This document shows, one piece after another, positions 1 to 8,042 of a stretch of 9,661 nt of DNA. The notes beneath the pieces were generated by a model, which saw only the letters and a program-made list of their open reading frames with translations, did no database searches and was not told the origin of the DNA. The translations under genes and the position numbers were made by a program. Source of the stretch: Bacteroidales bacterium (lineage in GTDB: Bacteria; Bacteroidota; Bacteroidia; Bacteroidales; UBA932). The stretch spans positions 1 to 9,661 of the forward strand of contig JAEEQI010000094.1 in assembly GCA_016285215.1 (NCBI GenBank). The letters are read 5' to 3'. How positions within the stretch are numbered: position 1 is the stretch's first letter; each line of letters opens with the position of its first letter.

Positions 1-817
1 TGCCCGTAAGAAGGCCGCTGTCCTCGCGGCGGGGGAGGTCAATCTGGGTGGCGTCTCCGGTTACGATGAACTTGGCGCTGGCGCCCATACGGGTGAGGAA
101 CATCTTGAGCTGTCCCAGGTTGGTGTTCTGGGCCTCGTCCAGAATGACGCAGGCCTTGTCCAGCGTGCGGCCGCGCATATAAGCCAACGGGGCAATCTGG
201 ATGGTGCCGTCGGCCATAAACTCCTGCAGACGCTTGGAGGGAATCATATCCGAGAGGGCATCGTACAGGGGCTGGAGATACGGGTCCAGCTTGCCCTTGA
301 GGTCTCCGGGCAGGAAGCCCAGGCGCTCGCCGGCTTCAACGGCGGGGCGGGTGAGGATGATGCGCTTGATCTCGCGGTTCTTGAGGGCGCGCACGGCCAG
401 GGCTATGGCCATATAGGTTTTGCCGGTACCGGCAGGGCCTATAGCAAAGATTAAGTCGTTCTCAAAGTAAGCCTGGATAAGGTCCTGCTGGGTTTTGTTG
501 CGGGCGCGGATGGGCTTGCCGTCCGTTCCGTGGACTATCACGGCGTCGGCCGTGGGGCGGGACGTCTCACCTCCGGCAAAGATGTCCTCCACGTCGTAGG
601 CGGTGAGGTGCATCTTGTGGTGGCGGCGGTCAATGAGTTCTGCAAAGCGGATGTTGAACTCGGCAATGTCGCTTTCCCTTCCTTCCAGGATGAGTTCGTT
701 GCCCCTTGCAACCACCTTAAGGTGAGGGAAGTACGAGCAGAACTCGGTGAGTATTTTGTTGCCCACTCCATAGATTTCTATGGGGTCGATGGCTTCCAAA
801 GTGATCGTTTTCTTCAT
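1..817 (-). CDS. phoH: PhoH-family ATPase/ribonuclease-like protein, partial (C-terminus outside window)
   Basis: The protein begins [20 protein letters not shown], the usual N-terminal style of Bacteroidota PhoH, and runs 272 residues to the window edge. About 40-60 C-terminal residues are missing compared with the usual 315-330. An N-terminal region of about 100 residues is followed by the PhoH NTPase core. Walker A is IGPAGTGKT (G127-T134), Walker B is VILDEAQN (D227, E228), and a third conserved stretch, [11 protein letters not shown], follows near residue 250. PhoH proteins are cytoplasmic P-loop NTPases related to superfamily 1 helicases and linked to RNA metabolism; the exact cellular role is not settled. 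The start at 817 is preferred because the next in-frame Met is far inside the conserved N-terminal domain. It is divergently transcribed from the SPOR lipoprotein gene and has a -7 element only 7 bases upstream of ATG. Family assignment is very secure; the biological role is not. Confidence 0.96.
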   Translation of the reverse strand, partial: MKKTITLEAIDPIEIYGVGNKILTEFCSYFPHLKVVARGNELILEGRESDIAEFNIRFAELIDRRHHKMHLTAYDVEDIFAGGETSRPTADAVIVHGTDGKPIRARNKTQQDLIQAYFENDLIFAIGPAGTGKTYMAIALAVRALKNREIKRIILTRPAVEAGERLGFLPGDLKGKLDPYLQPLYDALSDMIPSKRLQEFMADGTIQIAPLAYMRGRTLDKACVILDEAQNTNLGQLKMFLTRMGASAKFIVTGDATQIDLPRREDSGLLTG

Positions 818-824
818 ACAAGGG

Positions 825-832
825 CAAATATA
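825..832 (-). promoter_or_regulatory. -7 promoter element for phoH, almost at the start codon
   Basis: On the minus strand this reads TATATTTG, a perfect match to the Bacteroides TAnnTTTG -7 consensus. Only 7 bases separate it from the phoH ATG at 817, so transcription would start about 0-4 bases before the start codon. No clear TTTG -33 element is visible 19-21 bases upstream; that region is T-rich on the plus strand. The assignment rests on the consensus and position only. Confidence 0.55.
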
Positions 833-841
833 CTACATATA

Positions 842-874
842 TTTGGCTTTTTTTTGGAAAAAAGCGTAAATTTG
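842..874 (+). promoter_or_regulatory. Promoter for the SPOR lipoprotein / M28-like / leuS / YitT gene run
   Basis: TTTG at 842-845 and TAAATTTG at 867-874 match the Bacteroides -33 (TTTG) and -7 (TAnnTTTG) elements, with 21 bases between them. Transcription should begin near 879-882, giving a leader of roughly 15 bases before the ATG at 896. The gap between phoH and this gene is only 78 bases, so it is a compact divergent promoter region. The five genes downstream are separated by at most 4 bases, and I see no internal terminator or other promoter, so this may drive all of them. Confidence 0.65.
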
Positions 875-895
875 TGGATTATGGAGGATTAGATT

Positions 896-1423
896 ATGAA
901 AAGGAACCTCATTATACTTTTGGCGCTGATTACGTTCGTAAGCAGCTGTGATTTTATTCGTTCCCTGGCGGGACGCCCCACTTCGGCCCAGCTGGATGAA
1001 ATGCGCCTGGAGCGTATGGCCGCCCAGGAAGCCCGTCACCAGGCCACTCTGGATTCTATGGCCAAGGTACAGCAGCATATGGCAGACTCCCTGGCCGCCC
1101 AGGAGAAGTACCTGCTGGATTCCCTGACGCAGGCCAAGGGCACCGTCCTCAACCCCTCCAAGTTGGGCGGTCTGTACACCACCAAGCTGGAAACCAAGTA
1201 CTGCATTGTTGTGGGCGCCTTCCGCAACCGTGCCAATGCGGAGCGTAAGCTCAAAGAGTGCAACGCTGCCGGCTTCACGGCCACCATCATCAGCTTCCGC
1301 AACGGACTGCTGGCCGTAGCCGTATGCCCCTCCAACAGCCTGGTAGAGACCCTCAAAACCCTTAAGGAGCTTCGCGGAAAGGGTGTTTGCCCGCCGGATA
1401 CCTGGATTCTGGTGAACGAATGA
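896..1423 (+). CDS. SPOR-domain lipoprotein
   Basis: This 175-residue protein has a lipoprotein signal peptide with a hydrophobic stretch at residues 4-15 and a lipobox ending VSSC, so C18 is the likely lipidated residue. Residues 30-80 are rich in Ala, Gln, Met and Leu-Asp-Ser repeats and are probably helical or coiled-coil. The C-terminal part (about 100-174), beginning KYCIVVGAFRNRANAERKL, has the pattern of a SPOR domain, which in characterised proteins binds denuded septal peptidoglycan glycans. The inferred role is an envelope lipoprotein facing the periplasm and touching the cell wall, perhaps at division sites. The start is the ATG 21 bases after a good -7 element; there is no Shine-Dalgarno sequence. 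Its stop codon overlaps the start of the next gene (ATGATG), suggesting translational coupling. Lipoprotein status is secure; the SPOR call is strong from pattern but not checked against a profile. Confidence 0.88.
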   Translation: MKRNLIILLALITFVSSCDFIRSLAGRPTSAQLDEMRLERMAAQEARHQATLDSMAKVQQHMADSLAAQEKYLLDSLTQAKGTVLNPSKLGGLYTTKLETKYCIVVGAFRNRANAERKLKECNAAGFTATIISFRNGLLAVAVCPSNSLVETLKTLKELRGKGVCPPDTWILVNE

Positions 1424-2775
1424 TGAAGCGTCTTTTTTCGGCCCTCATTGCCCTGCTTATTGTGGGGCCGGGCCTGCTGAATGCCCAATATAGAAACTCC
1501 CTGCAAGACCTGGACGACTCCGAAACCGTCCGGGCCTTGAAGGAACACGTGGCCACCCTCTCCGCCGCCCAGATGGAAGGCCGAAAAGCCGGCAGCGAAG
1601 GAGAAAAGATGGCCGCAGAATACCTGGAAGCCAAGCTCAAGGAGTACGGCATTGACATCCTCTCCAACGGCAACGAGTTTGGCGTGGCACAGGGGGCCGA
1701 TACGCTGCATTCCCGCAACGTCACTGGTTTCCTGCAGGGCTGGGACAAGGCCCTCAACCAGCGTTACATTGTGGTAGGAGCCCGTATGGACAACCTGGGT
1801 ATGGATACCCTTGTGGTCAACGGAGAGCCCACCCGCCGCATCTATTACGGCGCCAACGGCAACGCTTCCGGTATGGCTATGCTGCTGGAACTGGCCCAGA
1901 AGCTCTCCTATGCCCGCACCCTGCTTCGCCGCAGCGTTATCTTTGTGGGCTTCGGCGCCTCGGAAGAGACCTATGCCGGCGCCTGGTACTTCCTCAACCG
2001 TACCTTTGCCGACGACATAGCCAACATAGACGCTATGGTCAACCTGGATATGCTGGGTACACCGTCCGGCGGTTTCTATGCCTTTACCTCCTCCAACGAG
2101 GATCTGAATACCATTGCCGCGGCCCTTCAGGGAGAACTGCTGCCCGTTCAGGCCCAGCTCACCCCCCAGGAGCCGTATTCCGGAGACCACGTGGTCTTCT
2201 ACGACAAGGAGATTCCCTCCGTCCTCTTTACCACGGGCCGCTATCCGGAACACAACACCGGCCGCGACACGTACGACATCATTGACTTCGAGGGTATGGA
2301 AGGGGAGCTGGAGTACATCTACAGCTACGTGCAGCGCCTGTGCAACGGCCAGCGTCCGCTCTTCAGAAACGATTCCATAACCCCTCAGGTGAAGGTAGAG
2401 GCCGATGTGGTGGCCTACAGTGACGTAGACGTCAAGCCTATGTTCCTCAACTCGTCCGACCCTCGCACCTTTATGGAGAAATGGGTATACCAGTACCTCA
2501 AGTATCCCAAGTACGCCCAGGAGAACGGTATCCAGGGCCGTGTGCTGGTTACGTTTGTCATTAACGAGAAGGGAGAGGTAAAGGACGTCAAGGTAACCCG
2601 CGGCGTGCACGAGACCCTGGACGAGGAAGCCGTGCGCGTGGTGGCCGCATCGCCCAAGTGGCGTCCGGGCCGTCACAGAGGCAAGAAGGTCAAGACCGCC
2701 CTCACGGTGGCCGTAGAGTTCAAGCTGGACAAGAATAAAGGTAAATTCGGAATTAACGGACTAACTATCAAATAA
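1420..2775 (+). CDS. Secreted M28-peptidase-like protein with C-terminal TonB domain; zinc ligands apparently lost
   Basis: The 451-residue product starts [20 protein letters not shown] and has a type I signal peptide probably cut after LNA (before Gln23). Residues 30-320 follow the M28 aminopeptidase pattern, but the metal site is altered: the usual AHYDH reads ARMDN (R122 in place of His, D124 kept); GADDNASG reads GANGNASG (N146 for the bridging Asp); and the final YHTPSDT reads HNTGRDT (N279 for His). The Glu pair E182/E183 and D210 in NLDMLG remain. From M352 to about 440 there is a TonB_C domain ([20 protein letters not shown], then LDEEAVRVV and [11 protein letters not shown]). The protein is therefore probably periplasmic and possibly a non-catalytic binding module. 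A start at 1423 is equally possible. It overlaps the SPOR gene by 4 bases and ends 4 bases before leuS. The fold call is strong; loss of activity is inference. Confidence 0.88.
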   Translation: MMKRLFSALIALLIVGPGLLNAQYRNSLQDLDDSETVRALKEHVATLSAAQMEGRKAGSEGEKMAAEYLEAKLKEYGIDILSNGNEFGVAQGADTLHSRNVTGFLQGWDKALNQRYIVVGARMDNLGMDTLVVNGEPTRRIYYGANGNASGMAMLLELAQKLSYARTLLRRSVIFVGFGASEETYAGAWYFLNRTFADDIANIDAMVNLDMLGTPSGGFYAFTSSNEDLNTIAAALQGELLPVQAQLTPQEPYSGDHVVFYDKEIPSVLFTTGRYPEHNTGRDTYDIIDFEGMEGELEYIYSYVQRLCNGQRPLFRNDSITPQVKVEADVVAYSDVDVKPMFLNSSDPRTFMEKWVYQYLKYPKYAQENGIQGRVLVTFVINEKGEVKDVKVTRGVHETLDEEAVRVVAASPKWRPGRHRGKKVKTALTVAVEFKLDKNKGKFGINGLTIK

Positions 2776-2779
2776 TTAT

Positions 2780-5539
2780 ATGGATTATAATTTCGCAGAG
2801 ATTGAGCGCAAGTGGCAGGCCGAATGGGCCAGGAACAAGACTTATAAGGCCGAAGTAGATACTGCAAAACCCAAATACTATGTGTTGGATATGTTCCCGT
2901 ACCCCAGTGGTGCGGGCCTTCACGTAGGACACCCGCTGGGATACATCGCCAGCGACATCTTCTCCCGTTACAAGCGCCTGAAGGGCTTTAACGTGCTGCA
3001 CCCTATGGGCTACGACGCCTTCGGCCTTCCCGCCGAGCAGTACGCCATCCAGACCGGCCAGCACCCCGAGAAGACCACCCACGATAACGTGGCCCGTTAC
3101 CGCAGCCAGCTGGACCGCATTGGTTTCTCCTTTGACTGGGACCGCGAGTTCCGCACCTCGGACCCCGACTATTACAAATGGACCCAGTGGGCCTTCCTCA
3201 AGATGTTTGGCTCCTGGTACGACAATACCCTCCAGAAAGCCCGTCCCATCGAGGAGCTGGTAGCTGCCTTTGAGCAGGGAGGTTCGGCCGCCGTCAACGC
3301 TGCCTACAGCGAAGGTCCGGCCTTTACGGCAGAGGAGTGGAAGGCCTTTTCCGAGAAAGAGAAGTCCGACGTTCTGATGCGTTACCGCATTGCCTATCAG
3401 GGAGAAAGCACCGTGAACTGGTGCCCCGCCCTGGGTACCGTGCTGGCCAACGATGAGGTCAAGGACGGCTACTCCGAGCGTGGAGGCTTCCCCGTGTTCC
3501 AGAAGAAGATGACCCAGTGGCAGCTTCGCGTGAGCGCCTATGCCGGCCGCCTGCTGGACGGCCTGGACAAGCTGGACTGGACCGATTCCCTCAAGGAAAT
3601 GCAGCGCAACTGGATTGGCCGCAGCCAGGGGGCCGAGATGGTGTTCAAGGTAGAGTGCGACGGCGCCCAGACAGATGTAACCATCTTCACCACCCGCGCC
3701 GATACCATCTTCGGTGTCACCTTTATGGTCCTGGCCCCCGAGAGCGAGCTGGTGGAAAAGCTCACCTCCAAGAGCCAGAAGGCCCAAGTTGACGCCTACC
3801 TGGAGCAGGTGAATAAGAAGACCGAGCGCGAAAGAATTGCCGGCAAGGCCGTCACGGGCGTGTTCTCCGGCTCCTACGGCATCAACCCCGTCACCGGCGA
3901 GAAGGTGCCCGTCTGGATTGCAGAATACGTACTGGCCGGCTATGGCACCGGTGCCATTATGGCCGTTCCGGCCCACGACAGCCGAGACTATGCCTTTGCC
4001 AAGAAATTCGGCCTTCCCATTGTCCCTGTCATCGAAGGGGCCGATGTCTCCGAAGAAAGCGTAGATGCCAAGGAAGGCATTATGTGCAACAGCGGATTCC
4101 TCAACGGACTCACCGTGAAGGAAGCCATTCCCGCTGCCATAGATTATGTAGAGAAGAACGGCATTGGTCACAGAAAGATCAATTACCGCATCCGCGACGC
4201 CATCTTCTCCCGCCAGCGTTACTGGGGAGAACCTTTCCCCATCTACTACAAAGACGGCATTGCCACGCCGGTAGCCTTTGAGGACCTCCCTCTCACGCTG
4301 CCGGAGATTGACCAGTACAAACCCACCGAGGACGGTCAGCCGCCGCTGGCCCGCGCCAAGGATTGGACCTACAAGGGCTATCCGCTGGAAACCAGCACTA
4401 TGCCCGGTTTCGCCGGCTCCAGCGCCTACTACCTGCGCTATATGGATCCCCGCAACGGCGAAGCCCTGGTCTCCAAGAAGGCCGATGAATACTGGCGCAA
4501 CGTAGATCTCTATGTGGGCGGTACGGAGCACGCCACCGGCCACCTCATCTACAGCCGTTTCTGGAACAAGTTCCTCTATGACCTGGGTTACGTTTGCGAG
4601 GCAGAACCTTTCTGCAAGCTCATCAACCAGGGTATGATCCAGGGCCGTTCCAACTTTGTGTATATGATTCCCGGCACCAATAAGTTCGTTTCGGCCGGTC
4701 TTAAGGACCAGTACGAGACCATTCCTGTGCACGTGGACGTGAATATCGTGTACAACGACCGCCTGGACCTCGACGCCTTCCGCGCCTGGCGCCCGGATTA
4801 CAAGGACGCCGAGTTCATCCTGGAAAACGGAGAGTACGTGTGCGGCTGGGCCATCGAGAAGATGTCCAAGAGTATGTACAACGTAGTGAATCCGGACAAG
4901 ATCTGCGACACATACGGAGCTGATACACTCCGCCTGTACGAGATGTTCCTGGGCCCCATCGAGCAGGCCAAGCCCTGGGATACCAAGGGCATTGACGGTG
5001 TTAACCGCTTCCTCAAGAAGTTCTGGCGCCTGTTCTGGGACCGCGAAAACTGGCTGGTAACGGACGAGGAGCCCACCAAGGACGAGCTCAAGGCTCTGCA
5101 CAAGCTCATCGGCAAGGAGCAGGAAGACATCGAGCACTTCTCCTACAACACCACCATTTCGGCCTTTATGATTGCCCTCAACGAGCTGGGTAACTGCTCC
5201 AAGCGGGCCATCCTGGAGCCCCTCACCGTGCTGCTGAGCCCGTTTGCTCCGCACATTGCAGAGGAACTCTGGCACCAGCTGGGCCATCAGGATTCGGTGG
5301 TGTACGCTTCCTTCCCCGAGTACAAGGAAGAGCTGGCAGCCGACAATTCCGTCAAGTACCCCATCTCCTTCAACGGTAAGACGCGTTTCTTTGTGGATGC
5401 CCCGGCTTCGGCCTCTCCCGCAGAAGTGGAAGCTATGGTGCGCGCTCACGAGAAAACGCCTCAGTATGTGGGCGATATGACCATTGCCAAGGTCATCGTG
5501 GTTCCGGGCCGAATTGTGAATGTGGTACTCAAAAAGTAG
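2780..5539 (+). CDS. leuS: Leucyl-tRNA synthetase
   Basis: This cytoplasmic class I aminoacyl-tRNA synthetase charges tRNA-Leu with leucine using ATP. The 919-residue length fits the Bacteroidota form. The catalytic domain opens with [15 protein letters not shown], giving the HIGH-type motif H48-V-G-H51. The CP1 editing domain shows a threonine-rich motif TTRADT (304-309, with Ala where Pro is usual) and VPAHDSRD (397-403) carrying the conserved editing-site aspartates. [17 protein letters not shown] is the expected late catalytic-domain motif, and KMSKS lies at 694-698. The C-terminal tRNA-binding region ends [17 protein letters not shown]. An acidic insertion around residues 155-195 resembles a segment typical of Bacteroidota LeuRS. 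The start ATG is 4 bases after the upstream stop, with no Shine-Dalgarno sequence. Codon use is very C/G-ending, as expected for a highly expressed gene. It lies 3 bases before a YitT gene. Confidence 0.98.
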   Translation: MDYNFAEIERKWQAEWARNKTYKAEVDTAKPKYYVLDMFPYPSGAGLHVGHPLGYIASDIFSRYKRLKGFNVLHPMGYDAFGLPAEQYAIQTGQHPEKTTHDNVARYRSQLDRIGFSFDWDREFRTSDPDYYKWTQWAFLKMFGSWYDNTLQKARPIEELVAAFEQGGSAAVNAAYSEGPAFTAEEWKAFSEKEKSDVLMRYRIAYQGESTVNWCPALGTVLANDEVKDGYSERGGFPVFQKKMTQWQLRVSAYAGRLLDGLDKLDWTDSLKEMQRNWIGRSQGAEMVFKVECDGAQTDVTIFTTRADTIFGVTFMVLAPESELVEKLTSKSQKAQVDAYLEQVNKKTERERIAGKAVTGVFSGSYGINPVTGEKVPVWIAEYVLAGYGTGAIMAVPAHDSRDYAFAKKFGLPIVPVIEGADVSEESVDAKEGIMCNSGFLNGLTVKEAIPAAIDYVEKNGIGHRKINYRIRDAIFSRQRYWGEPFPIYYKDGIATPVAFEDLPLTLPEIDQYKPTEDGQPPLARAKDWTYKGYPLETSTMPGFAGSSAYYLRYMDPRNGEALVSKKADEYWRNVDLYVGGTEHATGHLIYSRFWNKFLYDLGYVCEAEPFCKLINQGMIQGRSNFVYMIPGTNKFVSAGLKDQYETIPVHVDVNIVYNDRLDLDAFRAWRPDYKDAEFILENGEYVCGWAIEKMSKSMYNVVNPDKICDTYGADTLRLYEMFLGPIEQAKPWDTKGIDGVNRFLKKFWRLFWDRENWLVTDEEPTKDELKALHKLIGKEQEDIEHFSYNTTISAFMIALNELGNCSKRAILEPLTVLLSPFAPHIAEELWHQLGHQDSVVYASFPEYKEELAADNSVKYPISFNGKTRFFVDAPASASPAEVEAMVRAHEKTPQYVGDMTIAKVIVVPGRIVNVVLKK

Positions 5540-5542
5540 ATT

Positions 5543-6472
5543 ATGATTCCCAAGCGTGTTCTCATAACCATTTTCGACTACCTCGTCATCACCTTAGGGA
5601 CCTTCCTCTTCGTGATGGCCTGGACGTCCTTCCTGCTGCCCAACAATATGATTGACGGCGGTATGACGGGTGCATCGGCCCTTCTGGCTATGGTGACGGG
5701 TGTCTCGGTGGATATCTGGTACTTTGGAATCAATGTGGCCCTTCTGATCCTGGCCTGGTTCGTGCTGGGACGCGGATTCGGAATCAAGACCATTTATTCC
5801 ATCCTGCTTTCCACCCTGCTGTTCCGCGTGCTGGGAAGCGACAGTTTCGTCTTCCTGCAGTCCGTGGAAGGACAGCCCCTGTACGTGGGAGACGGCATCC
5901 TGGTCCCCATCATCGGCGGTCTCCTGGAAGCGGTGGGCCTCTCGCTCATCCTCATCCGAGGCGGCTCCACGGGAGGTACGGACATCCTGGCCCTCATCGT
6001 AAACAAGTTCTGGCCCATTACCATCGGCCGTTTCTACGTGATGGCCGACTTCGTAATCATTACGCTCCTGATCTTTGTTCCCGGCCACTGCTTTACGGAT
6101 GTGGTTTACGGTTACATTACTATGGGCGTGTGTGCCTATGTGCTGGATATGATTATGCTGGGTAAGGAATCGGCCGTGCAGGTGCTCATCTTCTCCAATC
6201 ACCTGGAACTCATAGGAGACTACATCACCCGCATTATGGGCCGAGGCGTTACCGCCCTCAAGGCCATTGGCTGGTTCACGCAGGAAGACCGTCAGGTGCT
6301 TATGGTGATGCTTCGCAAGACGGAGCTCTCGGACCTCGTGAAAGCCGTCAAGGAGATTGACCCCAAGGCCTTTGTGACCATTGTGCCCGCCAACAACGTG
6401 TATGGAGAGGGCTTTGACGAGATGAAGACCGGTATCTCCCGCACCAAAAAGAAAAAACTGAATAACCAATAG
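5543..6472 (+). CDS. YitT-family membrane protein (first of a tandem pair)
   Basis: The 309-residue product has an integral membrane half and a soluble C-terminal half. Predicted membrane segments lie near residues 10-32, 38-52, 58-76, 82-98, 116-138 and 165-180, with a further hydrophobic stretch at 190-206. Family motifs are LLPNNMIDGGMTGASALL (31-48) and RGGSTGGTDILAL (139-151). The region from about 212 to 292 (VQVLIFSNHLELIGDYI to NNVYGEGF) is the DUF2179 domain that usually closes YitT proteins and should be cytoplasmic. The tail is basic (TKKKK). The family's substrate or function is unknown, so none is assigned. The gene starts 3 bases after the leuS stop (tag-att-ATG) and ends 2 bases before its paralogue, so co-transcription with leuS is likely. 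I recall a leuS-YitT neighbourhood in other Bacteroidota, but this should be verified. Confidence 0.92.
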   Translation: MIPKRVLITIFDYLVITLGTFLFVMAWTSFLLPNNMIDGGMTGASALLAMVTGVSVDIWYFGINVALLILAWFVLGRGFGIKTIYSILLSTLLFRVLGSDSFVFLQSVEGQPLYVGDGILVPIIGGLLEAVGLSLILIRGGSTGGTDILALIVNKFWPITIGRFYVMADFVIITLLIFVPGHCFTDVVYGYITMGVCAYVLDMIMLGKESAVQVLIFSNHLELIGDYITRIMGRGVTALKAIGWFTQEDRQVLMVMLRKTELSDLVKAVKEIDPKAFVTIVPANNVYGEGFDEMKTGISRTKKKKLNNQ

Positions 6473-6474
6473 TT

Positions 6475-7449
6475 ATGCCTGTTCTCCAAAAAACCCTCTT
6501 CACCCATATCAAGGAGTGGCTGCTGGTCACTTTGGGCATCCTCATCTATGTCACGGCCTGGGCGGTGTTCCTCATCCCCAATAACCTCATTGGCGGTGGC
6601 GTATCCGGTATCAGCTCTATGATCCAGTATGCTACGGGCGGTACCATCCAGATGGGTTACAGCTACTTTATCCTCAATGCCATCCTGGTAGCTGCGGCTA
6701 TCATCATCCTGGGTATGGGCTTCGGCGCCAAGACCATCTACGCCATTATCCTGGCCTCCATTGCCCTGCGTTTCCTGCCGGATATGGTGCCCACCACCAT
6801 CGTCAAGACGCTGGCCATAGACAACGGCAAGCTCCTGAGCGTGCTTATGGGTGGTCTGCTGGCCGGTATCGGCATTGGTATGAGTATCTCCAACGGCGGT
6901 TCCACCGGAGGAACGGACATCATAGCCCTCATCTATACCAAGTATCATAACGTATCCCCGGGTAAGGTAATCCTGGTGCTGGATTTCATCATCATCGGCT
7001 CCTCCCTGCTCATCCCTTCCTATGTGAATGAGCTCGATGCCAACGGCCTTCCCGTGCTGGATGCCGCCGGCAACCCGGTTACGTTCAAGATGCCGTTTGC
7101 CGAAAAGGTAACCACGGTCCTGTACGGTCTCATTCTGGTAACGGTGAACAGTTATGTACTGGATATGTACATTTCCGGTTCCCAGCAGAGTGTGCAGCTG
7201 TTCATCCTCTCCAAGGAGTACGAGAAGATTGCCGATGCCATCTCCAAGGAGATGCACCGCGGTGTCACCGTGCTGGACGGCAAGGGCTGGTACACCAAGC
7301 AGGACACCAAGGTTCTTATGGTCCTTACCCGTAAGACCGACCTCAATCTTATGCTGCGATATATCAAGCAGCTGGATCCCAACGCGTTCCTCTCCGTAAG
7401 CTCCGTGAACGGTGTGTACGGAAAGGGATTCGAAACCATCAAGAAATAA
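6475..7449 (+). CDS. YitT-family membrane protein (second of a tandem pair)
   Basis: This 324-residue paralogue of the preceding gene keeps the same plan: membrane segments over residues 14-34, 40-54, 62-80, 86-100, 120-138, 163-181 and 211-231, then a DUF2179 domain from about 238 to 320. Shared motifs are FLIPNNLIGGGVSGISS (32-48), GGSTGGTDIIALIYTK (141-156) and, near the end, VNGVYGKGFE. It differs in having a hydrophilic insertion of about 25 residues (183-208, NELDANGLPVLDAAGNPVTF) between the last two membrane segments, where the first copy is short. It starts 2 bases after the upstream stop (tag-tt-ATG), with no Shine-Dalgarno sequence. The tandem arrangement suggests an old duplication and perhaps a heteromeric complex, which is inference. 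The transported substrate or ligand is unknown. Confidence 0.92.
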   Translation: MPVLQKTLFTHIKEWLLVTLGILIYVTAWAVFLIPNNLIGGGVSGISSMIQYATGGTIQMGYSYFILNAILVAAAIIILGMGFGAKTIYAIILASIALRFLPDMVPTTIVKTLAIDNGKLLSVLMGGLLAGIGIGMSISNGGSTGGTDIIALIYTKYHNVSPGKVILVLDFIIIGSSLLIPSYVNELDANGLPVLDAAGNPVTFKMPFAEKVTTVLYGLILVTVNSYVLDMYISGSQQSVQLFILSKEYEKIADAISKEMHRGVTVLDGKGWYTKQDTKVLMVLTRKTDLNLMLRYIKQLDPNAFLSVSSVNGVYGKGFETIKK

Positions 7450-7476
7450 GTTCTTTTACATATAGGATTACGTGCC

Positions 7477-7492
7477 CTCGGCGGCCACCGAG
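7477..7492 (+). other. Short inverted repeat between the YitT pair and the AraC-type gene
   Basis: CTCGG and CCGAG can pair around the 6-base loop CGGCCA, and one mismatch away the pairing extends into the loop. Only AATAGTTT follows, not a T run, so it is a poor intrinsic terminator. It could be a weak attenuator, a regulator site or chance. The 51-base gap (7450-7500) has no convincing TAnnTTTG promoter, so read-through from the YitT genes into the regulator is plausible. Confidence 0.3.
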
Positions 7493-7500
7493 AATAGTTT

Positions 7501-8022
7501 ATGGACCTGGCTATGCTTGTCCTGGCTCTTCTCTGTGCGTTGGCGGTAGCGCTTTGCCTGGTTCTGTATTTGCGCCTGCGTAAGAAAGAAGCCCGGATCA
7601 GGGCTGTCCTGGAACAGCCCAAAAAGTCGGACGAAGTGTCCGAGCCCTATGAACTGGCGGCGATCGATCAATACCTGTACGACAGGTGCTGCAGGTATAT
7701 GACGGAGTTTCGGCCCTTCCTGGTTAAGACCTTTAACCTCCAGGATCTGGCCAATGCCGTCTTTACCAATAAATACTACTTGAGCAAAACCATCAACCGT
7801 TTCTCCGGCAAGAACTTCCGGCAATATGTCAACTATTACCGGGTTATGTATTCAATGGACTTGTTCCGAAAGAATATGAGCCTGCGGGTCACGGAAATGG
7901 CCGAACTCAGCGGATTCCATTCTACCACCTCCTTTAACCAGAGTTTCAAGAAGGTAATGGGGGAGTCACCCAGTTTCTGGTGCTCCCGCGTCCGCAAAAA
8001 ACAAATGGATAAACTCAAATAA
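7501..8022 (+). CDS. Membrane-anchored AraC-family transcriptional regulator
   Basis: The 173-residue protein starts with a single hydrophobic helix (about residues 3-25, LAMLVLALLCALAVALCLVL) followed by a basic RLRKKEARIR stop-transfer stretch, so the rest should be cytoplasmic. A linker of roughly 45 residues leads to a complete AraC-type double helix-turn-helix: the first unit is near 79-100 (FNLQDLANAVFTNKYYLSKTI) and the second near 128-150 (LRVTEMAELSGFHSTTSFNQ), ending in KKVMGESPSFW, close to the family's G-x-S/T-P-x-x-F/Y. There is no sensor domain. It resembles the output end of larger membrane regulators reduced to anchor plus DNA-binding domain. Target genes are unknown. The start is an ATG preceded by tagttt. 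It converges on the RluA-family gene across a 20-base gap (8023-8042) in which I see no terminator hairpin. Confidence 0.87.
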   Translation: MDLAMLVLALLCALAVALCLVLYLRLRKKEARIRAVLEQPKKSDEVSEPYELAAIDQYLYDRCCRYMTEFRPFLVKTFNLQDLANAVFTNKYYLSKTINRFSGKNFRQYVNYYRVMYSMDLFRKNMSLRVTEMAELSGFHSTTSFNQSFKKVMGESPSFWCSRVRKKQMDKLK

Positions 8023-8042
8023 AACCCGGCCCTCAGGACACG

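Noticed and set aside
530..892. Plus-strand 120-codon frame across the phoH N-terminus and the divergent promoter
   Set aside because: It is antisense to the conserved PhoH N-terminal domain, runs through the promoter elements, and has no family features.
1387..1419. Upstream TTG start for the M28-like protein
   Set aside because: It would place a polar 11-residue extension before a clean signal peptide. The ATG at 1420/1423 overlaps the previous stop as expected for coupling.
1036..2676. Long minus-strand open frame (546 codons) opposite the SPOR and M28-like genes
   Set aside because: It is a shadow of the C/G-ending codon use of the plus-strand genes. The translation is His/Gly/Val-rich with no family motifs, and the plus strand has clear domains here.
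2768..5449. 893-codon minus-strand open frame opposite leuS
   Set aside because: It lies wholly antisense to an unambiguous LeuRS. Its long open length is a known effect of GC-rich third positions, and it has no promoter or recognisable domain.
5594..7257. Minus-strand open frames opposite the YitT pair
   Set aside because: They are His/Gln/Asp-rich low-information translations and mirror the membrane-protein codons. No start signal was seen.
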